Assembly (NCBI GenBank): GCA_900556355.1
Contig: UNSP01000019.1
Coordinates: 1-5,878 of the forward strand
Length of the DNA stretch: 5,878 nucleotides
DNA from: Candidatus Saccharimonadota bacterium
GTDB taxonomy: Bacteria > Patescibacteriota > Saccharimonadia > Saccharimonadales > Saccharimonadaceae
Reading direction: 5' to 3'
Below, in pieces: positions 1 to 5,860 of this stretch (its first letter is position 1; the number at the start of each line of letters is the position of its first letter). The notes beneath the pieces are model-generated. The model saw only the letters and a program-made list of their open reading frames with translations. It searched no databases and was not told the origin of the DNA. The position numbers were made by a program, and so were the translations under genes.

Positions 1-420
1 TCCGGAAATGGCGAGCAAAGAGATGAATTGATTGAGCTAGCGGCAGATTCAGGTATTAGCGATAAGATGATTTTTACGGGATTTGTGCGCGGAAAACAGT
101 GGCGAGATATTTACTGTTTGATTGATGTTTTTGTGATGAGTTCGGTTTCTGAGCCATTTGGTTTGACTGCCTTGGAGGCGGCACATCATGACACGGCGTT
201 ACTTATTAGTCGTCAATCTGGCGTTGGTGAGGTTCTGAATAATATTATGCGGTTTGATTATTGGGACGTGAATAAATTGGCGGATGAAATTGTTAATATC
301 GCTGAATCACCTGCCCTACAGAAATCTTTGAAGAAAAACGTTAAGAATGAATATGCGAGAATTTCCTGGCAGGATGCCGCTAGAAAATGTCTGAAACTGT
401 ACAAAGGAGCGCTGGTATGA
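1..420 (+). CDS. GT4 glycosyltransferase, C-terminal part (5' truncated by window)
   Basis: This is the C-terminal 139 residues of a family GT4 (group 1) glycosyltransferase. The frame is open to the first base, so the gene begins outside the window; the TTG at 28 is internal. The residues visible match the GT-B nucleotide-sugar-binding half. A G-x-G start is followed by a helix, then the F-T-G-F-V turn near residues 25-29 of the fragment, then a V-S-E-P-F-G-L-T-A-L-E-A stretch. That stretch holds the GT4 E-x7-E motif (E51 and E59 of the fragment), which in this family contacts the donor nucleotide sugar. A Gly-rich S-G-V-G-E-V turn follows. No membrane segment is seen. The TGA stop overlaps the ATG of the next gene (ATGA), so the two are translationally coupled. 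With a GH57 partner, a role in alpha-glucan (glycogen-like) or other cytoplasmic glycan synthesis is likely, but the donor and acceptor cannot be read from this fragment. Confidence 0.9.
   Translation, partial: SGNGEQRDELIELAADSGISDKMIFTGFVRGKQWRDIYCLIDVFVMSSVSEPFGLTALEAAHHDTALLISRQSGVGEVLNNIMRFDYWDVNKLADEIVNIAESPALQKSLKKNVKNEYARISWQDAARKCLKLYKGALV
403..409 (+). promoter_or_regulatory. Shine-Dalgarno deciding the GH57 start
   Basis: AAAGGAG lies 7 nt before the ATG at 417 and inside the end of the upstream glycosyltransferase gene. It favours ATG 417 over the in-frame ATG at 387, which lies upstream of this site and has no such motif, and it supports coupled translation through the ATGA overlap. 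Confidence 0.85.
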
Positions 421-1619
421 ACAAAAATAAAGGAATAGTTTTATATCTACACGTACACCAACCGTGGCGAATACGCGAGTACAGTATATTTGACGTGGCC
501 TGGAAACATAATTATTTCTCTGGCGGTCAAAATCCAGATCAGGACAATCAAAAAATATTCCAAAAAGTTGCAGAAAAGTCGTATTTGCCGATGAATGCTT
601 TGCTTGAAAAATTATTGAAAAAATATCCTGATTTTAAGATCTCGCTGAGTTTTAGTGGAACGTTTTTAGAGCAAGCTGAAAGGTTTAATCCTGAAGTTTT
701 GGAGAGCTTTAAGCGCTTGGTAAAGACTGGTCAAGTAGAAATATTATCAAGTCCGTATCATCACAGTCTGGCGTTTTTCTATTCGCGCAAGGAGTTCGAG
801 CGTCAAGTTGAGCTTCATCGCTGGAAGATTCGTGAGATTTTTGGTGCGGAAACGCGAGTTTTGGCAAATACGGAGTTGGCGTATAGTGATGACTTGGCAA
901 AATGGGCTGAGCAGGACGGCTTTAAGGGCGTGTTGGCTGAGGGTTGGGATCCGATTCTAAATTGGCGCAGTCCGAATTATGTATATCGCCCGAGAGGCAC
1001 GAAGAAAATTGGATTGCTGCTTAAGAATTATCGATTGAGCGACGATTTGGCGTTTAGGTTTAGTGATCGAAAATGGAATGAATGGCCGTTGACTGCGGAC
1101 AAGTTTAATATGTGGGTGGAAGATTCTGTCCGTTATGCACCGCTACTTAATTTGTTTATGGACTATGAAACTTTCGGCGAACATCAATGGGCGGAATCTG
1201 GGATTTTCGGCTTCTTTGAGAAGTTTGTTGATAAATGGCTGAGTGTTGATGGCAATACTTTCTATACCGTTAGCGAAGCACTGGACGCGAATGCGCCTGC
1301 TGGCGAAATAAGTATGCCGTCGCCCGTAACGTGGGCGGACGCCGAGCGAGATTTGACGGCTTGGAACGGAAACAGCCTGCAGAAAGAAGCTTTGCGATAT
1401 ATCTATGAACTTGAAGATGAGGTCTTGAATAGCAAGGACGAAGGTTTAATTAGCGATTGGCGAAAATTGCAAACTTCAGACCACTTCTATTACATGGGAA
1501 CGAAGAATTTTACCGACGGCGATGTTCACGCTTATTTTAGCCCGTATGATTCGCCATACGACGCTTTTCTTTACTATATGAATACCATTCGTGATATGAA
1601 GTCTCGATTGAGGAAATAG
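417..1619 (+). CDS. Glycoside hydrolase family 57 protein (alpha-amylase-like)
   Basis: A 400-aa cytoplasmic protein with the conserved regions of GH57 retaining alpha-glucan enzymes, in order. The H-x-H-Q-P-W strand is at residues 12-17 (region 1, HQP). G-Q-V-E-I is at 105-109 (region 2). A-N-T-E-L-A-Y at 150-156 places the expected catalytic nucleophile at Glu153 (region 3). M-D-Y-E-T-F-G-E-H at 248-256 places the acid/base at Asp249 (region 4). W-A-D-A-E-R-D-L-T-A-W-N-G-N at 305-318 fits region 5. Both catalytic residues are present, so it is probably active, unlike the amylase-like GH57 homologues that lack one. The length suits the short, roughly 400-aa GH57 type of the MJ1611 kind, not the longer 4-alpha-glucanotransferases or branching enzymes. 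No signal peptide is visible. Start chosen at 417 because of the Shine-Dalgarno and because the HQP strand follows at once. Coupling to the GT4 gene suggests intracellular alpha-glucan turnover. Family is confident; exact substrate is not. Confidence 0.92.
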   Translation: MNKNKGIVLYLHVHQPWRIREYSIFDVAWKHNYFSGGQNPDQDNQKIFQKVAEKSYLPMNALLEKLLKKYPDFKISLSFSGTFLEQAERFNPEVLESFKRLVKTGQVEILSSPYHHSLAFFYSRKEFERQVELHRWKIREIFGAETRVLANTELAYSDDLAKWAEQDGFKGVLAEGWDPILNWRSPNYVYRPRGTKKIGLLLKNYRLSDDLAFRFSDRKWNEWPLTADKFNMWVEDSVRYAPLLNLFMDYETFGEHQWAESGIFGFFEKFVDKWLSVDGNTFYTVSEALDANAPAGEISMPSPVTWADAERDLTAWNGNSLQKEALRYIYELEDEVLNSKDEGLISDWRKLQTSDHFYYMGTKNFTDGDVHAYFSPYDSPYDAFLYYMNTIRDMKSRLRK

Positions 1620-1632
1620 TCAGACATTCTTG

Positions 1633-1667
1633 TCAAATAAAAACTCCCTCTTAATGCGAGGGAGTTT
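1633..1667 (-). terminator. Intrinsic terminator between convergent genes
   Basis: A perfect 10-bp inverted repeat, AAACTCCCTC at 1641-1650 and GAGGGAGTTT at 1658-1667, encloses a 7-nt loop. Read on the minus strand the stem runs straight into TTTTTATTT, a good U-tract, 19 nt after the rpmG stop. Read on the plus strand the stem ends in TTT followed by a mixed sequence. It should therefore stop rpmG transcription efficiently and may also serve the GH57 operon from the other side. Confidence 0.88.
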
Positions 1668-1685
1668 CTGTATAATCCTGTTAAA

Positions 1686-1904
1686 TTAGCTTTTACGAGC
1701 TTTAACTTCGTTACGACCAAGGTTCTTCTTAGTCTCAGTGTAAGTAGCGTGTTGCTTTGCAATTGGGTCGTACTTACGTAGTGTCAATTTGCCCTGACCT
1801 TTTGTGGTGCGGTTCTGGGTGTTAACAGTAGTATAGTAAGTTCGGTGGTTGCTCAAGTTACTCACCAAACCAATCAGCTTTCGTTTCGTATTCTTCTTTG
1901 CCAT
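1686..1904 (-). CDS. rpmG: Large-subunit ribosomal protein L33 (bL33)
   Basis: A 72-aa, strongly basic protein. The core matches bL33: a basic N-terminus (M-A-K-K), an R-T-Y-Y-T-T-x-N strand pair at residues 21-28, then K-L-T-L-R-K-Y-D-P at residues 39-47, the family's hallmark K-L-x-L-x-K-Y-D-P, followed by a His-containing strand and T-E-T-K-K. It acts in the 50S subunit. It has no cysteines at all, so it is the zinc-independent (C-minus) form. It is longer than the usual 50-55 aa bL33 because of a C-terminal basic tail ending in N-E-V-K-A-R-K-S and a short insertion around T-T-K-G-Q-G. I recall similar tails in Saccharibacteria proteins. The ATG at 1904 is preceded by only a weak GAG seven bases upstream. 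It has its own promoter and terminator and is probably monocistronic. Confidence 0.93.
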   Translation of the reverse strand: MAKKNTKRKLIGLVSNLSNHRTYYTTVNTQNRTTKGQGKLTLRKYDPIAKQHATYTETKKNLGRNEVKARKS

Positions 1905-1941
1905 CTCTTTACTCGTTAGATTTTATAAAACGTCTTGACTA

Positions 1942-1950
1942 ATTATAGCA
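1942..1950 (-). promoter_or_regulatory. Extended -10 promoter of rpmG
   Basis: Reading the minus strand, TGCTATAAT is a perfect TATAAT with the TGn extension. The matching -35 position (1965-1970, TAGCAT) is poor, as expected when an extended -10 carries recognition. Transcription would start near 1935, giving a leader of about 30 nt before the rpmG ATG. Confidence 0.7.
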
Positions 1951-2001
1951 TGGGCGAAGTGAAAATGCTAGTACCATATCAGATTTTACTAATTTTTATG
2001 C

Positions 2002-2320
2002 CTACTTCGCCGATTCAATCGCCGCTTTCTTACTTATTCCATCAGGCAGACCAATAGCTGCTTTACTCTGAAATTGAGCAGTCTCCATGCAGAACGACTG
2101 ATCCGGACGCAAACCAATCATTTTGAGAACGAAACCGAGTTTATCGCTTACCAAAAATGGGAATAGATAAGTATTACCCTCCACTTCACTCGTCCTGTCG
2201 TCAAACCGTGCGTGGGTCAAACATGAATTACAACTAGTAAATCAAAGATGTGCGATTCAATCCTAATATCCATCCAGCCGGTGTCTCAATAATAATGCCT
2301 TGGTCTATATCATGAGATGC
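2002..2320 (-). pseudogene. Probable frameshifted 3' remnant of an unidentified gene
   Basis: I do not recognise this protein. Reading leftward on the minus strand, an open stretch from about 2320 to 2237 encodes a plausible segment (including E-T-P-A-G-W-I-L-G-L-N-R) and stops at TAG 2236-2234. In another frame, open from just after a TGA at 2244-2242, reading continues to TAG 2004-2002 and gives a plausible soluble C-terminal part with F-P-F-L-V-S-D-K-L-G-F and A-I-G-L-P-D-G-I. The only start in that second frame upstream of its main body is a TTG at 2220 with no Shine-Dalgarno. Codon choice there is like the left-hand genes (TTG, GCG and GGT used freely). The simplest reading is the 3' end of one resident gene with a frameshift near 2236-2244, cut off near 2320 where the foreign-looking DNA begins. 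Alternatives are a real 72-aa hypothetical protein (2002-2220) or chance open frames. This stretch, 1905-2300, otherwise holds only the rpmG promoter. Confidence 0.4.
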
Positions 2321-2327
2321 ATAAAAA

Positions 2328-2336
2328 TGATAAAAT
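2328..2336 (+). promoter_or_regulatory. Candidate extended -10 promoter for a leaderless nuclease mRNA
   Basis: TGATAAAAT fits TGn plus TAAAAT (5 of 6 to consensus). Transcription would begin at about 2343-2345, at or next to the ATG at 2345. That would explain why this gene, unlike its neighbours, has no Shine-Dalgarno. No convincing -35 is present, and the AT-rich setting makes chance matches likely. Confidence 0.4.
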
Positions 2337-2346
2337 ATATATATAT
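2335..2346 (+). repeat. (AT)6 dinucleotide tract running into the nuclease start codon
   Basis: Six AT units end in the A-T of the ATG at 2345. Slippage here would change the frame for initiation at the upstream in-frame starts (ATG 2312, ATG 2327) but not at ATG 2345. It would also change the distance from the candidate -10 to that ATG. Confidence 0.75.
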
Positions 2347-3550
2347 GAGAAACGATGAAATACTCATTAATCAACTCTTTGCTGGATCTTATCTAAATGA
2401 AGGCGCAAATATCGGTCACGAAGTAATTAATTTATTTAAAGACGATAATGGGCAAAACTATCTATACATTACACCAGGTGGAAAGGTTGATAGTAGTCAT
2501 TCCGTCAAAAGCGTAATTTTTGTGCGTAATATTGAGGGAAAAACTACTGTAGAAGTCATTGCTAAAGCGGAAAAATTATGCCCCATTGATGTTGCGCCGA
2601 ATGATGTAAAATATGCTGATACGCCAATTAGCAATGTCTTTAGTGATAACATATACCATGGCAAGTCTGATTCTAGCATATTTTTTACATACAGAACTGA
2701 TAAGATTAGGCTACCTAGAAAAAATACTAGAATACTATTAACTATCAACGATGAGTTTAAGCCGAACGATGATACTATACGCTTAATTAGACTTCATTCA
2801 AATAGTAAAGCCATAAGCAATCAATCTGGTAGAAAATACTATTCTGCACAAGACGACTATAACGCATATGTCGAATTGCAAAATTTACTTAATAATGACG
2901 ATTATTGGGAAGAAGACGATACTACAGAGAAATTGATTACTGATGAATCAATGCGCGGAGCTGGTCTGACATTCCTAGAGATAATACGAAAAGAAAATGA
3001 TGAATTAACATTTTCGAACTTATTGGCATATTATTTTCAATATAATAAGGCTATATTTAGGAAATTCGTTCGCGAGATACTTGGCGTAAATGACCTTCGT
3101 CTGAGATTCGATATTATACGAGAAAGCAACAATAATATTGACCTATGGATAGAAGATGACAACAATGTTTTTGTAATAGAAAACAAAATTAAATCTGGGA
3201 TAAATGGTATAAAAGATGATGGATATTCCCAGTTAAATAAGTATCAGGAATATACAGAAAAGCGAATTTCTAATCCTGACGACGACGCATACGGGAAAAT
3301 TAGCCATTATTATATTTTTACGCCAAACTACAATCATATTGATACATCAAAATACAACTTAGCAAAACCATACACAATAATCACATATAAAGATATCTAT
3401 GATTTTTTCAGAAAAAATGCGGCAAATTTTCTTGAAGATAAATATTTCTCTGACTTTTTGAAAGGACTAAAAAACCATACCGTGTCAATATCTGAACTCA
3501 ATTTTAGCATCATGAGAGCTAGATTCTTGGAAAAGATTAACCGGACGTAG
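2345..3550 (+). CDS. PD-(D/E)XK nuclease-domain protein with uncharacterised N-terminal domain
   Basis: A 401-aa soluble protein. The C-terminal half has the layout of the PD-(D/E)XK_4 type: a first helix with E-x3-F-S-x2-L-A (Glu220, Ser224, Ala228), then I-D-L-W-I giving Asp266, then V-F-V-I-E-N-K with Glu279 and Lys281, then a helix with Q-L-x-K-Y (Gln296, Tyr300), and a later Y-I-F-T-P strand at 323-327. The metal-binding Asp/Glu and the Lys are all present, so DNA cleavage is plausible. The N-terminal 140 or so residues are probably beta-rich, with G-H-E-V-I-N-L-F (24-31) and N-Y-L-Y-I-T-P-G-G (38-46). I do not know this domain by name; it may recognise a target or modified nucleic acid, which is inference. 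An acidic linker (about 184-194) joins the two halves. Start is uncertain: ATG 2312 and 2327 are in frame, none has a Shine-Dalgarno; 2345 is chosen for the candidate leaderless promoter. AGA/AGG-rich codon use suggests transfer. No methyltransferase is seen nearby. Confidence 0.8.
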   Translation: MRNDEILINQLFAGSYLNEGANIGHEVINLFKDDNGQNYLYITPGGKVDSSHSVKSVIFVRNIEGKTTVEVIAKAEKLCPIDVAPNDVKYADTPISNVFSDNIYHGKSDSSIFFTYRTDKIRLPRKNTRILLTINDEFKPNDDTIRLIRLHSNSKAISNQSGRKYYSAQDDYNAYVELQNLLNNDDYWEEDDTTEKLITDESMRGAGLTFLEIIRKENDELTFSNLLAYYFQYNKAIFRKFVREILGVNDLRLRFDIIRESNNNIDLWIEDDNNVFVIENKIKSGINGIKDDGYSQLNKYQEYTEKRISNPDDDAYGKISHYYIFTPNYNHIDTSKYNLAKPYTIITYKDIYDFFRKNAANFLEDKYFSDFLKGLKNHTVSISELNFSIMRARFLEKINRT

Positions 3551-3584
3551 TACAAAGCCAAAGGATGTAATATGCTGAAAGTAT

Positions 3585-3636
3585 AAAGTCGGCCCTCCGC
3601 ATAGTTCTGCTACGTGCAGTAATCGGGCTGATTTTT
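3585..3636 (+). terminator. Intrinsic terminator after the nuclease gene
   Basis: AAAGTCGGCCC (3585-3595) pairs with GGGCTGATTTT (3625-3635) over 11 positions, with two G-U pairs. The 29-nt apical part holds a second small hairpin (CTGC 3607-3610 with GCAG 3616-3619). The stem ends in a T5 run (3632-3636). It begins 34 nt after the nuclease stop and separates that gene from the next transcription unit. The long apex makes it slightly unusual. Confidence 0.65.
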
Positions 3637-3644
3637 ATATCAAA

Positions 3645-3653
3645 TGGTATAAT
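3645..3653 (+). promoter_or_regulatory. Extended -10 promoter of the 674-aa gene
   Basis: TGGTATAAT is a perfect -10 with TGn extension, directly downstream of the preceding terminator. There is no good -35 (the 17-nt spaced position reads GGGCTG and lies within the terminator stem). The expected start is near 3660, leaving a leader of about 110 nt before ATG 3771. A weaker TATAAC at 3675-3680 is a possible second site. Confidence 0.7.
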
Positions 3654-3680
3654 CATAAGTGTAATTATGCGCAGTATAAC

Positions 3681-3745
3681 AAAAACTGATTTGCGGTTTT
3701 TCCTAGACTCACCTCGACGCCTTTAGGCGATGGTCAGAATCTGAC
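3681..3745 (+). promoter_or_regulatory. Structured 5' leader with three tandem hairpins
   Basis: The leader holds three consecutive short inverted repeats. The first is an 8-bp stem AAAAACTG/CGGTTTTT at 3681-3701 with one G-U pair and a 5-nt loop; its 3' arm is U-rich, like a weak attenuator. The second is CGCC-TTTA-GGCG at 3718-3729. The third is GTCAGA-A-TCTGAC at 3733-3745. They end 10 nt before the Shine-Dalgarno. I see no match to a known riboswitch or T-box. Post-transcriptional control is possible but unproven. Confidence 0.4.
3733..3745. promoter_or_regulatory. 13-nt interrupted palindrome, possible operator or RNA hairpin
   Basis: GTCAGA and TCTGAC are perfect inverted copies around one central A. 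The site lies in the transcribed leader, about 85 nt after the promoter -10 and just before the ribosome-binding site. It could be a repressor half-site pair or a 5-bp RNA hairpin with an AAT loop. No regulator gene is in the window. Confidence 0.35.
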
Positions 3746-3755
3746 AAGAATTAAG

Positions 3756-3762
3756 AAAGGAG
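3756..3762 (+). promoter_or_regulatory. Shine-Dalgarno deciding the start of the 674-aa gene
   Basis: AAAGGAG lies 8 nt before ATG 3771. The alternative in-frame GTG at 3762 overlaps the last base of this motif, so it cannot be the start served by it; ATG 3771 is chosen. Confidence 0.85.
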
Positions 3763-3770
3763 TGCTTAAT

Positions 3771-5795
3771 ATGAATCTAGACAAAGAAAAGCTTACGAAG
3801 AAGATAGTGGATGCCATAAAACCAGATGAAATAATTTATGCCGAATACTCTAGTGGCGGTGCGATGGGAAATTGTGGGTCAAGCAGAATTTATGCTCTCA
3901 AAGACGATGGCTTGCATTATTACTACGCGAGTGTCTCCTCAAAAGAAAAAAGCCAAGAAGAAGCATATAGTATGGCTAGGGATTTACTGTTTGGACTTGC
4001 TGATAAAAATATCTTAGATAAAACATATGGCGGATTTGGAAACGCGGCTTTTAAAAAGAAAAATATAACTTTTGATCGTAACGATGATAAGTGCTCATTT
4101 GTTTATGATAAGTATCTAATAGAGGCGTCGGTTCCTGGTGTGTACAATAACGTTGCAAGAGCTTTTGCAAAAAAGAAGATAACCGAAGAAGTAATGGATT
4201 CGTGGAATAATCCTGATAATTACTCTGCACTGTTAGTAGATGAAAGAATGCTTCTAAATAACTACGCTGAATATTATAAAAAAGACCGGCTCGAAATAAC
4301 ACTATCTAATTACATTGACGCAATTGATGAAATTCGGCACCTCAATCATTTAGACACAAACTTTGCAACATTCGAGCAAATATCAAGCGGGAGAGATGCG
4401 ATTGCAAAGTATCGACTACGCTATCTATTGGAAAAACTAGGTAAGAACGATACTGAGGGTATTTTCTATAATTTTGACATCAAAAAAGCAAAATCAGGCG
4501 ATTTATTCGCCAGCATAAGCAAAAAGTTAGGTGAAGATATTTCTGAAAAATTTACAAAGTATGAAGTTATCAAAACCAATAACTCGAATACGGACGAACT
4601 TAGAGGCAATATAGAACAATTATTTAGGTATCCAGTAGTCGTAGATTTTTCGGATGAGGCTCATAAAACGATAAGTGAAGATATTGCAAAGATAAATTCT
4701 TCTGACTTGAGAGCGAGAGGATCCATAGGTTATTATCTGGCGAGTTGTCATTATACACTAGGCAAGCTTCCTCTGCAAAAAGTCTTACCAACAGCATTAC
4801 AAGTACTGAGAAAAATGCCAAAAGACGACTTCAATTGCACAAACATAGACCAGACGTATTACGCGGCCTCTTGGCTTGTAGACAGAGCATGGAGCGCTAT
4901 TACTGAGGGAGAAGATGATTATAGTATTCGTTTCGGAAATATAATCTACAATAATATTTGGCCACAAATAGATGGAGTGTGGCCAATAAAGCATTATGGC
5001 GAGTATAAATTAACAGGGACATTGGGTGAGGGAGAAAATGATGCCGGTACTTATATCTTCGAGCGGGCCCTCGGCTTTATTTTAGCTCTAGATAATCTAG
5101 AAGAACTGAATCCAGAACTATATAATTTCTTAAAGAAAGATGGTTGGTCACCAAGCATTGATATACGTAGAAAAAAATTCCTCTTAAATGTAGCTAATCT
5201 TGAAGACAAGAACATTTTCAAACAGCTTCGGGAATACATGAAAAAGGCACATCCAATGGACATAGAGGATAATCTTAATGATCTTGGATTATATTTCCCC
5301 ACTACGATAAGACGTGCTGATTTTCTTATAGATGCGCTCCTGGATGAGCAGGATGAGTTATTCTCCGACACTAGAGATATTATGTGGATCAAGTTGCTTT
5401 CAACGGTCCATTATAAAGGCATTGGGAAACATATACTGCAAAGGACGGTTGATAATTTCGAGAAAATAGTAGAGCTTCTCGGAGAGAGACGAATCGTAGA
5501 TGTGTATTTTGCCGCATGCACTGGTGCAGATGAAGAAGATGAGGTCGTTTTACTCAAAGAACTCAAAGAAAAGTTGCAAAGTATTGAGACTAAAAAAGAT
5601 GAAAATTCAGAACTTATTGAGAGAAATATAAAGGCGCTGGAATCTACATTTACAGCCGCCAAAAAACATATAGAAGAAACTGCGTTCCAAAGAAAAGAGT
5701 TGAGAACCTGGCTAGACAAGGAATATCCAAATTTGATAAAGATAGAATCTTCCGAAAACGATTCTGATTTATACATAACAAGGACAACAACGTAA
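3771..5795 (+). CDS. Large uncharacterised protein, 674 aa
   Basis: I do not recognise the family. The protein is soluble, with no signal peptide or membrane segment. Residues 1 to about 130 look like an alpha/beta domain with two glycine-rich loops, G-G-A-M-G-N (29-34) and Y-G-G-F-G-N (86-91), each within strand-rich, Tyr-rich sequence. From about 150 to 580 it is mostly amphipathic helix with scattered Trp and Tyr, resembling a helical-repeat scaffold, though no clear repeat unit is evident by eye. Residues about 590-645 are charged, Lys/Glu-rich and probably coiled coil, ending in a short acidic and Thr-rich tail. There is no Walker A motif (the nearest, G-I-G-K-H, lacks the pattern and the Ser/Thr), no PD-(D/E)XK, HNH, TIR or Cys-cluster signature. 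It has its own promoter and a long leader, and 65 nt separate it from the next gene, with no terminator seen between. Arginine is AGA/AGG in 20 of 31 cases, suggesting foreign origin together with the nuclease gene. The reading frame is long and intact, so it is under selection or recent. Confidence 0.85.
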   Translation: MNLDKEKLTKKIVDAIKPDEIIYAEYSSGGAMGNCGSSRIYALKDDGLHYYYASVSSKEKSQEEAYSMARDLLFGLADKNILDKTYGGFGNAAFKKKNITFDRNDDKCSFVYDKYLIEASVPGVYNNVARAFAKKKITEEVMDSWNNPDNYSALLVDERMLLNNYAEYYKKDRLEITLSNYIDAIDEIRHLNHLDTNFATFEQISSGRDAIAKYRLRYLLEKLGKNDTEGIFYNFDIKKAKSGDLFASISKKLGEDISEKFTKYEVIKTNNSNTDELRGNIEQLFRYPVVVDFSDEAHKTISEDIAKINSSDLRARGSIGYYLASCHYTLGKLPLQKVLPTALQVLRKMPKDDFNCTNIDQTYYAASWLVDRAWSAITEGEDDYSIRFGNIIYNNIWPQIDGVWPIKHYGEYKLTGTLGEGENDAGTYIFERALGFILALDNLEELNPELYNFLKKDGWSPSIDIRRKKFLLNVANLEDKNIFKQLREYMKKAHPMDIEDNLNDLGLYFPTTIRRADFLIDALLDEQDELFSDTRDIMWIKLLSTVHYKGIGKHILQRTVDNFEKIVELLGERRIVDVYFAACTGADEEDEVVLLKELKEKLQSIETKKDENSELIERNIKALESTFTAAKKHIEETAFQRKELRTWLDKEYPNLIKIESSENDSDLYITRTTT

Positions 5796-5849
5796 TTATA
5801 TTAAATATTTACTGCGATGTTGATAGCGTAATTAAAAAGTATACGCCCC

Positions 5850-5856
5850 AAGGAGG
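5850..5856 (+). promoter_or_regulatory. Strong Shine-Dalgarno of the downstream gene
   Basis: AAGGAGG, close to the full anti-SD complement, lies 4 nt before ATG 5861. The 54 nt before it show no good promoter, so the gene is probably read from the upstream 674-aa gene. Confidence 0.8.
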
Positions 5857-5860
5857 ACAT

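Noticed and set aside
1953..2011. 8-bp inverted repeat GGCGAAGT (1953-1960) and ACTTCGCC (2004-2011)
   Set aside because: The 43-nt spacing and the lack of a U-tract do not make a terminator, and a match of this length in the region could arise by chance.
2248..2292. 14-codon + strand frame starting at ATG 2248
   Set aside because: No Shine-Dalgarno or promoter, and it lies over the minus-strand remnant.
3700..3770. Possible tRNA fragment as an island integration site
   Set aside because: No T-loop GTTCGAA-like motif, acceptor stem or anticodon arm can be built here or elsewhere in the window.
5051..5392. Minus-strand 113-aa open frame
   Set aside because: Reverse-strand shadow of the 674-aa gene, Ser/Arg-rich with no start signal.
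5411..5776. Long minus-strand open frame (121 aa), Ser/Leu/Phe-rich, opposite the 674-aa gene
   Set aside because: Composition is what the reverse of Lys/Glu-rich coding sequence gives; no Shine-Dalgarno or known motif, and the + strand frame is clearly the real one.
5791..5834. 8-nt direct repeat CGTAATTA at 5791-5798 and 5827-5834, considered as an attachment-site or regulator repeat
   Set aside because: Short and AT-rich, no third copy, and the first copy overlaps the stop codon; chance is likely.
5820..5845. TTGATA and TATACG as a promoter for the last gene
   Set aside because: The spacing is only 14 nt and the -10 is poor; read-through from the upstream gene is simpler.
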